This document shows positions 56,858-64,000 of a stretch of DNA of 64,000 nt, in pieces. Position numbers and translations under genes: made by a program. Origin of the DNA: WLJO01 sp945889085 (GTDB lineage: Bacteria; Actinomycetota; Acidimicrobiia; Acidimicrobiales; Ilumatobacteraceae); the NCBI GenBank assembly GCA_945889085.1, contig CAMDBM010000011.1, positions 1 to 64,000 on the forward strand, in the 5' to 3' direction. The stretch's first letter is position 1. Each line of letters starts with the position of its first letter. The notes under the pieces are model-generated. The model worked only from the letters and a program-made list of their open reading frames with translations. It searched no databases and was not told the origin of the DNA.

Positions 56858-58203
56858 CGACGCTGTCCCCCGTTGCCTCCGAAACGGCCGTTGCCGTTGC
56901 CGTTGCCCTCGCGGGCACCATCATCCTCGGGGTGATCGGCGTTCGGCAGCACGCTGATCCGCACGCGCCGGATCCTGCGGCCGAGCATCTCTTCAACCGC
57001 GATCCTCCAACCGCCGAAATCCACGGCCTCGGCCAGCGACGGCACGTGCCCGAGCCTGCCGAACACGTAACCACCGATCGTGGCCCAGTCCGTATCCGGC
57101 AGGTTCAGCGAGAGCAGTTCGTTGACGTCGCCGATGCTGGTGCCACCCTCGATGAGGTAGTCGCCGCCGGCCTTGCGTTCGACGTCCTGCTCCTCGGAAT
57201 CGAACTCGTCCGCGATGTCACCGACGAGTTCCTCGATGCAGTCCTCGAGCGTTACCACGCCGGAGAACTCGCCGTACTCGTCCGCAACCATCGTCATGTG
57301 TGACTTGTCGGCCTGCATCTCGCGCATGATGTCACCGACGGGCTTGTTCTCCGGCACAAAGCGAACTGGGTGCGAAAGCTCCGTGACCCTGACCGAGCCA
57401 CGCCCCTCGCGCTCGGCCTTCATCAGGTCCTTTGCGTACACGACACCGATCACGTCGCCGTCGTCCTCGTTCATGACAGGGAGACGGGAGTAGCCCTGCT
57501 CGATCGCCACGTCGAGGGCCGCAGTGATGTCGTCGAACGCCGACACCGTCACGATGTCCGGCCGCGGGGTCATCACCTCACGGACGGTTGTATCGCCGAA
57601 CGTGATGATGCTCTCAATGAGCCTGCGCTCCTCGTGCTCGATCACCATGTCCTCGGCGGCCGCCTCGACGATGCCGAGGAGTTCCAGCTCCGAGACGAAC
57701 GGGCCCTTCTTCAGGCCCTTTCCGGGCATGATCCAGTTGGTGAGCCCGATGAGCCCTGTGGAAAGGATCCGCACCGGTGGGAACCGCGAGATAGAGAGCG
57801 CCGGGCGTGCCGACAGGAGCGCTGCCTTTTCCGGGAAGAGCACTGCGTACGTCTTGGGGATGGACTCAGCAAGGATGAAGAACACCACAACGTTCGCCAC
57901 GAGACCGACCACTGCGCCGCCGGCACCGAAGCTGCTCGCCACGATGCCCGTCAGGAACGCCTGCGCCGTCTGGAGCACGTTCACGGTGAGGAGCACCGGG
58001 TTGACCCACTTCTCGGGGTCCCCGGCGAGCCGGACGAGCGCCTTGCCCGAGCGGTGGCCCTGCTCGGCGAGCGCAATCGCCTTCGGTTTGGTCATCCGCG
58101 ACAGACCCATCTCCGCGAGGGACAGGAACGCGAGCAGGAAAAGGATGACGACGACGATGACCAGCATCCAGACGTCGCCCGTGGTGAAAGCAGTTGCGTA
58201 CAT
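56854..58203 (-). CDS. CBS-domain membrane protein (CorC/HlyC/MpfA family, DUF21)
   Basis: A 449-residue protein. An N-terminal DUF21 domain with about four helices (VWMLVIVVVILFLLAFLSLAEMGLSRM, VVFFILAESIPKTYAVLFPEKAALL) is followed by a CBS pair (FGDTTVREVMTPRPDIVTVSAFDDI, GYSRLPVMNEDDGDVIGVVYAKDL, ELSHPVRFVPENKPVGDIMREM) and a CorC_HlyC domain (GDYLIEGGTSIGDVNELLSLNLPD). Such proteins are thought to export magnesium. The tail is rich in Gly/Asn. It overlaps ybeY as TGATG. Confidence 0.92.
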   Translation of the reverse strand: MYATAFTTGDVWMLVIVVVILFLLAFLSLAEMGLSRMTKPKAIALAEQGHRSGKALVRLAGDPEKWVNPVLLTVNVLQTAQAFLTGIVASSFGAGGAVVGLVANVVVFFILAESIPKTYAVLFPEKAALLSARPALSISRFPPVRILSTGLIGLTNWIMPGKGLKKGPFVSELELLGIVEAAAEDMVIEHEERRLIESIITFGDTTVREVMTPRPDIVTVSAFDDITAALDVAIEQGYSRLPVMNEDDGDVIGVVYAKDLMKAEREGRGSVRVTELSHPVRFVPENKPVGDIMREMQADKSHMTMVADEYGEFSGVVTLEDCIEELVGDIADEFDSEEQDVERKAGGDYLIEGGTSIGDVNELLSLNLPDTDWATIGGYVFGRLGHVPSLAEAVDFGGWRIAVEEMLGRRIRRVRISVLPNADHPEDDGAREGNGNGNGRFGGNGGQRR

Positions 58204-58799
58204 CAGGCGGGGTGTTCCTGGCGGAAGCCCTCGGGTGCGGGGGCCTTCCAGTGGAACTTGACCAGCAGGCGGAGTTCCTCGGCTCGCATCCGCGCCCGTT
58301 CCTCGTCCTCGGCGTGATCGTGGCCCATCACGTGCAACACACCGTGCACCACAAGGAGCGCGAGCTCGTCGTCGAGGTTGCCGGCGTGTGTTGGGGCCTG
58401 AGCAAGCGCAACCGCAGGGCACACCACCACGTCGCCCAGCAGGAGCGGCAGGTCGGACGTGTCCACCTCTTGTCGGGAGGGCCCCCGACTGGCGCTGCCG
58501 GGACCCGAGACAACCTCAACGTCCGAGGCGTCGATCGGGAAGGCCAGCACGTCGGTAGGACCGACCGAGCCGAGGTACTCCTCGTTGAGGGCCGCAATCT
58601 CGTCGGTGTTGACGAAGATGAGAGACAGCTCGACTGCGCCGCGCACACCGAGATCCGTGAGCACGTCGGTCGCGAGGTCCCTCCAGCGCTCGAGTTCGAT
58701 CGCCACGTCTCCCTGCTCGTCCGCGGCAAACACCTCCAACACGCCGTCGCCGCCGACGCGAGGGGTTCCGGCACGACGGGGTCGATGGTCCTCGGTCAC
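58203..58799 (-). CDS. ybeY: Endoribonuclease YbeY
   Basis: A 198-residue metalloprotein that matures 16S rRNA and takes part in ribosome quality control. LIFVNTDEIAALNEEYLGSVGPTDVLAFPID and the zinc motif VVHGVLHVMGHDHAEDEE are diagnostic. A disordered N-terminal extension of about 30 residues precedes the fold. The GTG at 58799 overlaps the phoH stop as GTGA. Confidence 0.95.
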   Translation of the reverse strand: MTEDHRPRRAGTPRVGGDGVLEVFAADEQGDVAIELERWRDLATDVLTDLGVRGAVELSLIFVNTDEIAALNEEYLGSVGPTDVLAFPIDASDVEVVSGPGSASRGPSRQEVDTSDLPLLLGDVVVCPAVALAQAPTHAGNLDDELALLVVHGVLHVMGHDHAEDEERARMRAEELRLLVKFHWKAPAPEGFRQEHPA

Positions 58800-59752
58800 G
58801 ACTTCGCCTCGTTCCGCTCGTACGCAGCGACGATGTCGCCAACGATGCGGTGACGCACAACGTCTTTGCTCGTGAGGTGCACGAACGTGAGGCCCTCGAT
58901 GTCGGTGAGTATCCGCTCGAGCCCGATCAACCCGCTGCGGCCGCCGGGAACATCCACCTGGGACACGTCACCGGTAACGACCACCCTCGACCCGAACCCG
59001 ATGCGCGTCAGGAACATCTTCATCTGCTCGGGCGTCGTGTTTTGGGCCTCGTCGAGGATGATGAAACTGTTGTTGAGGGTGCGACCACGCATGAACGCGA
59101 GCGGAGCCACCTCCACCGATCCCTTCTCGAGCAATCGCTGGGCACCCTCGGACTCCACCATGTCGTGCAGCGCGTCGTAGAGCGGACGCAGGTACGGGTC
59201 TACCTTGGCCATGATGTCGCCGGGGAGGAACCCAAGCCGCTCTCCCGCCTCGACGGCCGGGCGGGTGAGGATGATCCTCGACACCTCCTTGGTCTGGAGC
59301 GCGTGCACGGCCATCGCCACGGCGAGCCAGCTCTTGCCGGTTCCGGCGGGTCCGATCCCGAACGTGATGACGTTCTGGCGGATTGCGTCGACGTACCGCT
59401 TCTGGCCCGCAGTCTTGGGGCGCACCGGCTTTCCTTTCGCCCCGCGCATCAACTGTTCGGTGAGCACGGCGCTCGGGCGCTGGTCCTCGTCCACCATGTC
59501 CATCGAGCGCCGGACAGCGGTGGAATCAAGCGTGTGGCCCTGCTGCACGAGCATGACCAACTCCTCGAACAGCCTTCCAACCTCGTGAGCGCGATCACCG
59601 ACAATCGTGATCTCGTTACCCCGAACACGGATCTGACAGCCGGGGTACGCGGCCTCCACCTGGCGGAGCAGTTCGTCCCGATGACCGACGAGCGGTGCCA
59701 TGAGGTGACCGGCGGGCACCACCACCGTGACAGTCGACGTTGAGGTGGTCAT
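58796..59752 (-). CDS. phoH: PhoH-family ATPase
   Basis: A 318-residue protein with an N-terminal KH-like region (CQIRVRGNEITIVGDRAHEVGRLFEELVMLVQQG) and a PhoH ATPase: FGIGPAGTGKSWLAVAMAVHAL (Walker A) and SFIILDEAQNTTPEQMKMFLTRIGFGSRVVVTGDVSQVD (Walker B and following motif). It likely acts on RNA alongside YbeY, to which it is coupled. The ATG at 59752 overlaps the stop of a possible nine-codon leader peptide and lacks a direct Shine-Dalgarno. Confidence 0.95.
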   Translation of the reverse strand: MTTSTSTVTVVVPAGHLMAPLVGHRDELLRQVEAAYPGCQIRVRGNEITIVGDRAHEVGRLFEELVMLVQQGHTLDSTAVRRSMDMVDEDQRPSAVLTEQLMRGAKGKPVRPKTAGQKRYVDAIRQNVITFGIGPAGTGKSWLAVAMAVHALQTKEVSRIILTRPAVEAGERLGFLPGDIMAKVDPYLRPLYDALHDMVESEGAQRLLEKGSVEVAPLAFMRGRTLNNSFIILDEAQNTTPEQMKMFLTRIGFGSRVVVTGDVSQVDVPGGRSGLIGLERILTDIEGLTFVHLTSKDVVRHRIVGDIVAAYERNEAKS

Positions 59753-59778
59753 TGGGGGTTTCGGCGGCTTCGCAACAT
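59749..59778 (-). CDS. Possible nine-codon leader peptide upstream of phoH
   Basis: GGAGG (59788-59784) lies five bases before an ATG at 59778. The frame reads MLRSRRNPQ and stops with a TGA that overlaps the phoH ATG as ATGA. This would place phoH under translational coupling to a leader peptide. The same bases could instead be a -10 (TATACA) of the phoH promoter. Confidence 0.35.
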   Translation of the reverse strand: MLRSRRNPQ

Positions 59779-59830
59779 GTATACCTCCACGGTAGCGGCC
59801 CCGGAACGACCTGCGGCGTAACCTCGGGGC

Positions 59831-60742
59831 ATGGCCAGTAATACGGTTTCGGACATTTTCGACCCCTCTGCATGGCGCGAGGTCCCCGGTTTCGGCTTTC
59901 AGGACATCACGTACCACCGGGCCGTGGACCAAGGCACGGTCCGCATCGCGTTCAACCGGCCAGAGGTGCGCAATGCGTTCCGCCCAGGGACCGTTGACGA
60001 GCTGTATCGGGCCCTCGATCACGCCCGCATGAGTACCGACGTCGGGTGCGTGCTGTTGACCGGCAACGGGCCGTCCCCGCGTGACGGAGGTTGGGCGTTC
60101 TGCTCCGGCGGGGACCAACGGATCCGCGGCAAGGACGGCTACCGCTACGCCGAGGGCACCACATCGGAGACCATCGACCCGGCGCGCACCGGTCGCCTTC
60201 ACATCCTCGAGGTGCAACGACTCATCCGCTTCATGCCCAAGGTGGTCATCTGTGTGGTCCCGGGTTGGGCCGCCGGCGGTGGGCATTCCCTGCACGTGGT
60301 GTGCGACCTCACGCTCGCCTCGAGGGAGCACGCCCGGTTCAAGCAGACCGATTCCGATGTCGCGTCGTTCGACGGTGGTTTCGGGTCCGCGTACCTCGCG
60401 CGTCAGGTCGGACAGAAGTTTGCCCGGGAGATCTTCTTCCTCGGTGACGAGTACACCGCCGAGGATGCGTACCGGATGGGCATGGTAAATGCGGTTGCCG
60501 ACCACGCTGCGCTCGAGGCAACCGCGCTCGAGTGGGCCCGCAAGATCAACAGCAAGAGCCCCACGGCGCAACGGATGCTCAAGTTCGCGTTCAACCTCAT
60601 CGACGACGGACTTGTCGGCCAGCAACTGTTCGCCGGCGAGGCGACCCGACTCGCCTACGGTACGGACGAAGCACAAGAGGGACGCGATTCCTTCCTCGAG
60701 AAGCGTGACCCGGACTGGTCCGCTTACCCGTATCACTTCTGA
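59831..60742 (+). CDS. menB: 1,4-Dihydroxy-2-naphthoyl-CoA synthase
   Basis: A 303-residue crotonase-family enzyme that closes the naphthoquinone ring from O-succinylbenzoyl-CoA in menaquinone synthesis. AFCSGGDQRIRGKDGYRY, GWAAGGGHSLHVVCDLTLASREHARFKQTDSDVASFDGGFGSAYLARQVGQKFAREIFFLG and the terminal DPDWSAYPYHF are diagnostic for MenB, longer than the ordinary hydratases in this window. TAACCT lies six bases before the ATG, so it is leaderless. Other men genes are not in the window. Confidence 0.94.
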   Translation: MASNTVSDIFDPSAWREVPGFGFQDITYHRAVDQGTVRIAFNRPEVRNAFRPGTVDELYRALDHARMSTDVGCVLLTGNGPSPRDGGWAFCSGGDQRIRGKDGYRYAEGTTSETIDPARTGRLHILEVQRLIRFMPKVVICVVPGWAAGGGHSLHVVCDLTLASREHARFKQTDSDVASFDGGFGSAYLARQVGQKFAREIFFLGDEYTAEDAYRMGMVNAVADHAALEATALEWARKINSKSPTAQRMLKFAFNLIDDGLVGQQLFAGEATRLAYGTDEAQEGRDSFLEKRDPDWSAYPYHF

Positions 60743-60764
60743 CCGGCGACAGGCGGTAACGATC

Positions 60765-61181
60765 GTGGACGAACGGGATCCGGTAACCCCGGGAGGTATA
60801 CGCGTCGACCCCGCGTCGCTGTCGTGGCGGTTCACGCGATCGTCGGGGCCGGGAGGTCAACACGTCAACACCACCTCGAGCCGCGTGGAGCTCCGCTGCA
60901 ACCTCGAACTCGCGGGGCTTCCGGCTGCGCTGTTCGAGCGGATCTCCGCTGCCATCAGGGAGACCGAGGTACGTGTCGTCTGCAGCACCGAGCGATCGCA
61001 GATGCGCAATCGACGGTTGGCACTCGAGCGGCTGGCGGTTCGCCTCGATGACGCAGCAGAGATTCCCGTCGAGCGGCGGGCGTCACGTCCGAGTCGGGGG
61101 CAGCGACAGGCTCGCCTCAACGACAAGAAACACCGTGCCACCCGCAAGGCGGACCGCAAATGGCGACCCTCCGGGGACTGA
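60765..61181 (+). CDS. arfB: Peptidyl-tRNA hydrolase ArfB-like (YaeJ), ribosome rescue factor
   Basis: A 138-residue protein of the class I release-factor family that frees stalled ribosomes. SWRFTRSSGPGGQHVNTTSSRVELRCNLE contains the catalytic GGQ (residues 31-33), and the basic C-terminal tail (ARLNDKKHRATRKADRKWRPSG) should enter the empty mRNA channel. The GTG at 60765 is about ten bases after AGGCGG. It follows menB by 22 bp. Confidence 0.9.
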   Translation: MDERDPVTPGGIRVDPASLSWRFTRSSGPGGQHVNTTSSRVELRCNLELAGLPAALFERISAAIRETEVRVVCSTERSQMRNRRLALERLAVRLDDAAEIPVERRASRPSRGQRQARLNDKKHRATRKADRKWRPSGD

Positions 61182-61247
61182 GCGGCCCCGACGCCCAACC
61201 GAATGACACACTGTGAACGCATTCCCGCCCGGCCAGAAAGGCTCGTC

Positions 61248-61370
61248 ATGAGCACCCTTGGTTCCGCTTGTTCCGGACCGCTCGCTGCCGACACCAGGCG
61301 ACGGAGTGGGGCGACGCAGGCCAACTGCCGCTTCCCCATCGGTGCGAACCATTGTCTCCGTGTGCGATGA
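61248..61370 (+). CDS. Possible 40-residue upstream ORF before the alpha-galactosidase
   Basis: An ATG preceded by AAAGG opens a frame of 40 codons (MSTLGSACSGPLAADTRRRS...) that stops seven bases before the GH36 ATG. It has no recognisable features. It may be a leader ORF that brings ribosomes to the GH36 start, or noise. Confidence 0.3.
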   Translation: MSTLGSACSGPLAADTRRRSGATQANCRFPIGANHCLRVR

Positions 61371-61377
61371 GAGCCTG

Positions 61378-63492
61378 ATGCTCGAGCACTTGAGCCATGG
61401 CTCCACAAGCGTCGTGGTCGGCGACGGCGACGGCTCCCCGCGCGTGTACTACTGGGGGCCCGCACTTCCTGCTTCGACCGACCTCGACGCGATAGTCGCT
61501 GCGCTCGATCGGGGGCGAGCACACGGGTCGATGGACCGTGAGGGTCCGCTCACGCTCGTGCCTGAGCATGCGCGGGGATTCCCCGGTGTGCCGGGCATTC
61601 TCGGGGCCCGCCGGGACGGTTCTGCGTGGGCGCCGCGCTTCGAGTTGTCGGAGTTCGTCCGGGTCGACGACGTCTTGCGATGCACTTCCGTCGACCCGGT
61701 AGGCGGCCTGTGCATTCGCTCCACCATCGCGCTCGGTGACGCGCTCCGCGTCTCGGTCGAGGTCGAGAACACCGCAACGACCGTCTATGAGGTCCAGGCA
61801 CTCGCCGTCACGCTCCCGCTGCCCGCACACGCAGTCGAACTGCTCGCCTTCGACGGTCGCTGGGCCAAGGAGATGCAGCCAACCCGAACCAACTGGAGCC
61901 GAGGAGCCGTCGTCTCGGAGAACAGGCGGGGGCGCACCTCGCACGACCGTCCCCCGTTCGTCCTCGCCGGGTCGGCTGGGTTCGGCGAGTGGAGTGGCGA
62001 GGTGTGGGGAGCGCACCTCGCGTGGAGCGGCAACAGCAAGGTGCTCGCCGAGGTGCTCGCCGACGGACGGCGCTACCTCCAGCTCGGCGAGCTGCTCCAC
62101 CCCGGCGAGGTGGTGCTTGAGCCCGGCGAGCGTTATCGAACCCCGGAAGTCATCGCCGTTCACTCACCTTCGGGCATGGCAGCTGCATCCTGGGCCTACC
62201 ACCGAACCGTCAGGGCGGCGGCACGGCCGACGTCGGTCGAGCGAGCCGTGCTCATCAATACCTGGGAGGCCGTCTACTTCGATCACGAGAACGCGCGACT
62301 CACGCGCCTTGCGGAACTCGCAGCGGGATGTGGGGTGGAATTGTTCGTCCTCGATGACGGGTGGTTCTCGTCACGGCGCAGCGACCGATCCGGTCTGGGC
62401 GACTGGTGGGTCTCACCCGATGCGTACCCCGAGGGACTGGGGCCCTTGATCGCGCGCGTCCGGTCGCTGGGCATGAGGTTCGGCATCTGGGTGGAGCCCG
62501 AGATGGCGAACCCCGATTCCGATCTCGTGCGACAGCATCCCGATTGGGTTCTCGGTACCCGGGGATATGAAACCCCGCTCGGCCGGAATCAGGTCGTGGT
62601 GGACCTCACCAACCCGGAGGCATTCGAGCACGTGCTGTCCGCGCTCGATCGCCTCCTGAGCGCGCACGACATCACGTACCTGAAGTGGGACATGAACAGG
62701 GACCTTGTGCAAGGCTCGAGCGCGTCGGGGCGATCCGGCGCCCATGACCAGACGCTTGCGGTCTACGCGCTTCTTGACGAGGTCCGACGTCGCCACCCCG
62801 GGGTCGATGTCGAGGGATGCTCGTCCGGCGGCGGCCGGGTAGACCTCGGGATGCTTGCGCGAACCGAGCGCGTGTGGGCCTCCGACTGCAACGATCCACT
62901 CGAGCGCCAGACCATCCAGCGCAGTCTTTCGCTCGTTCTGCCCGCCGAGTTCATCGGGTCGCACATCGGCCCACCGCGTGCGCACACCACCGGGCGGCGG
63001 CACTCGCTCGCGTTCCGCTGCGCAACCGCGCTGTTCGGCCACCTCGGGGTGGAATGGAACCTTCTCGATGCGTCCGAACAGGACCTCGCCGGGCTCAAGC
63101 ACGCGATCGCGCTCCACAAGCGGTTCCGTCCGCTGCTCCACGGCGGGGATACCGTCCGTCTCGAGCACCCGGGTGAGGCTCTCCTGCTCCACGGGGTCTA
63201 CGCAACGGACCGCAGCGAGGCGCTGCTGTGCGTTGTCCAGATGGATACCTCGGTGGCCATGCCGGGCACACCGATCCGCCTACCCGGCCTCCCCGCCCAA
63301 GGCCGCTACCGCATCTCGGTGGTACCGATTACCGGCAGCGACGCGGTTGTCGGGCCGGCCGTCTCCCAGCCGGGATGGATCACGGACGGAATCACCCTGT
63401 CGGGGGCCCAGCTCGCCTCACACGGGCTCCAGCCACCGATCCTCCACCCGGAGCAAGCGCTCCTCGTTCACCTCGTGGGGGGTACCGCATGA
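61378..63492 (+). CDS. GH36-family alpha-galactosidase
   Basis: A cytosolic glycoside hydrolase of about 704 residues. The N-terminal beta-sandwich (SVVVGDGDGSPRVYYWG...) is followed by a TIM barrel with VLINTWEAVYFDHENARL, FVLDDGWFSSRRSDRSGLGDW and FGIWVEPEMANPDSDLVRQHPDWVL. YLKWDMNRDL carries the nucleophile Asp438 and WASDCNDPLERQ the acid/base Asp503. No signal peptide is present, so substrates would be imported galactosides. The ATG at 61378 gives a typical GH36 length; GTG 61342 is an alternative. Its stop overlaps the next gene as ATGA. Confidence 0.9.
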   Translation: MLEHLSHGSTSVVVGDGDGSPRVYYWGPALPASTDLDAIVAALDRGRAHGSMDREGPLTLVPEHARGFPGVPGILGARRDGSAWAPRFELSEFVRVDDVLRCTSVDPVGGLCIRSTIALGDALRVSVEVENTATTVYEVQALAVTLPLPAHAVELLAFDGRWAKEMQPTRTNWSRGAVVSENRRGRTSHDRPPFVLAGSAGFGEWSGEVWGAHLAWSGNSKVLAEVLADGRRYLQLGELLHPGEVVLEPGERYRTPEVIAVHSPSGMAAASWAYHRTVRAAARPTSVERAVLINTWEAVYFDHENARLTRLAELAAGCGVELFVLDDGWFSSRRSDRSGLGDWWVSPDAYPEGLGPLIARVRSLGMRFGIWVEPEMANPDSDLVRQHPDWVLGTRGYETPLGRNQVVVDLTNPEAFEHVLSALDRLLSAHDITYLKWDMNRDLVQGSSASGRSGAHDQTLAVYALLDEVRRRHPGVDVEGCSSGGGRVDLGMLARTERVWASDCNDPLERQTIQRSLSLVLPAEFIGSHIGPPRAHTTGRRHSLAFRCATALFGHLGVEWNLLDASEQDLAGLKHAIALHKRFRPLLHGGDTVRLEHPGEALLLHGVYATDRSEALLCVVQMDTSVAMPGTPIRLPGLPAQGRYRISVVPITGSDAVVGPAVSQPGWITDGITLSGAQLASHGLQPPILHPEQALLVHLVGGTA

Positions 63493-64000
63493 ACAGCGTC
63501 GTCATCATCGGGGCGGGCACGGTCGGCTTGGCAACGGGCGCAACGCTCGCTGCGCACGGTTACCCCGTTCTCTTCGTCGACTCGTCCCCAGCACGTCGTG
63601 CAGAGCTCTCGGCCGGGGGTTGGGACACCTCCGCTGCTCCGCGACTTGCTGCTCCGCACACCACAGCGTTCGTGTGCACTCCCACGCCCGTTGACGAGTC
63701 GGGGTACGACCTCTCGAGTGTAGAACCAGCGGTCCGATCGCTGGTCCGTATGGCGCGCAGTACCGCGGCAACGATCGACGTAGTGATCCGCTCGACGGTT
63801 GCTCCGGGCACCTGCGACGGTCCGGTGACCGCCTGGATCCGCGACGAGGCACCGAACCGTTCCAAAACAGACTTCCCCGTCGTTCACTGCCCAGAGTTCC
63901 TGCGCGAAGCCCATGCATTCGATGACGCAAGGAGCCCTCGGTCCATCGTGATCGGGGCAACGGACCCCTCGGCGCGCAAACGGCTCGAACGGTTGATGTC
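63489..64000 (+). CDS. UDP-glucose/GDP-mannose dehydrogenase family, N-terminal part (runs off right edge)
   Basis: The first 170 residues of a nucleotide-sugar 6-dehydrogenase. NSVVIIGAGTVGLATGATLAAHGYPVLFVD is the NAD-binding Rossmann motif, TTAFVCTPTPVDESGYDLS the substrate/NAD loop, IRSTVAPGTCDGP and HCPEFLREAHAFDDARSPRSIVIGA the central block. The product would be a UDP-uronic acid or similar. The ATG overlaps the GH36 stop (ATGA), so it is translationally coupled to the alpha-galactosidase. The catalytic Cys lies beyond the window edge. Confidence 0.9.
   Translation, partial: MNSVVIIGAGTVGLATGATLAAHGYPVLFVDSSPARRAELSAGGWDTSAAPRLAAPHTTAFVCTPTPVDESGYDLSSVEPAVRSLVRMARSTAATIDVVIRSTVAPGTCDGPVTAWIRDEAPNRSKTDFPVVHCPEFLREAHAFDDARSPRSIVIGATDPSARKRLERLM

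Noticed and set aside
58796..60835. A PhoH protein with a 361-residue N-terminal extension
   Set aside because: The extension is antisense to menB; the conserved protein begins at 59752.
1..64000. CRISPR arrays, insertion sequences, prophage or rRNA genes
   Set aside because: No regularly spaced repeats, transposase or integrase motifs, phage structural genes or rRNA sequence were seen.

Overview
This is a contiguous, gene-dense, GC-rich bacterial chromosome segment with almost no mobile or accessory DNA. I infer an actinobacterium (Actinomycetota), most likely of the class Acidimicrobiia. The evidence is the mixture of actinobacterial markers: DUF2469, a SepIVA-like DivIVA protein, an MtrA/MtrB/LpqB-like set, a LysM gene divergent from lexA, GTP-dependent PEPCK and GAAC-N4-GTTC type SOS boxes. 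Succinylase-type lysine genes and a class II ribonucleotide reductase are also present. The class assignment is an inference; the phylum is better supported.

Layout. 1-1.4 kb: the 5' end of folP (cut by the window edge), a cupin and a SnoaL-like protein. 1.4-4.8 kb: nrdJ and a long regulatory region with DnaA-box-like sites. 4.8-6.7 kb: a RibD-type reductase and the SOS divergon of lexA and a LysM membrane protein, with four LexA-box candidates. 6.7-17.2 kb: a minus-strand run recA / miaB-miaA-dapF-hflX-dapC-(membrane protein)-dapD-dapE, with most junctions overlapping by one or a few bases. 17.3-17.5 kb: tRNA-His and tRNA-Lys. 17.5-27.4 kb: mixed metabolic and envelope genes (two enoyl-CoA hydratases, acyltransferase-SGNH, a sulfite-oxidase-like molybdoenzyme, two tandem flavodoxin-fold oxidoreductases, an RNA methyltransferase, rpe). 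27.4-43.3 kb: a very long minus-strand superoperon, rsmD-coaD-sepIVA-DUF177-rpmF-plsX-acpP-rnc-mutM-smc-ftsY-(lipoprotein)-ffh-rpsP-khpA-rimM-trmD-rplS-DUF2469-yraN, linking ribosome maturation, protein targeting, chromosome condensation and lipid synthesis. 43.3-46.7 kb: a short block of envelope genes that separates rsmD from recG. 46.7-53 kb: recG, a DAK2/FakA-like kinase, rpmB, a small cold-shock-like protein and pckG. 53-56 kb: a two-component system plus GerMN lipoprotein. 56-59.8 kb: phoH-ybeY-corC-era. 59.8-64 kb: menB, arfB, a GH36 alpha-galactosidase and the start of a UDP-sugar dehydrogenase cut by the right edge.

No obviously new multi-gene defence, mobile or biosynthetic system is visible. 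The most interesting signals are regulatory and enzymatic. They are the lexA/LysM SOS divergon with four boxes and a recA promoter carrying a related box; a DapF whose first catalytic cysteine is serine; a set of leaderless promoters of the form TANNNT-N6-(A/G)TG; terminators abutting the next gene's start; a possible coupled leader peptide before phoH; and an M15 peptidase with an extra MacB-like domain.

Start codons were reassigned using ribosome binding sites, overlaps and homologous N-termini. Family names come from recognising motifs and conserved order, not from database searches.
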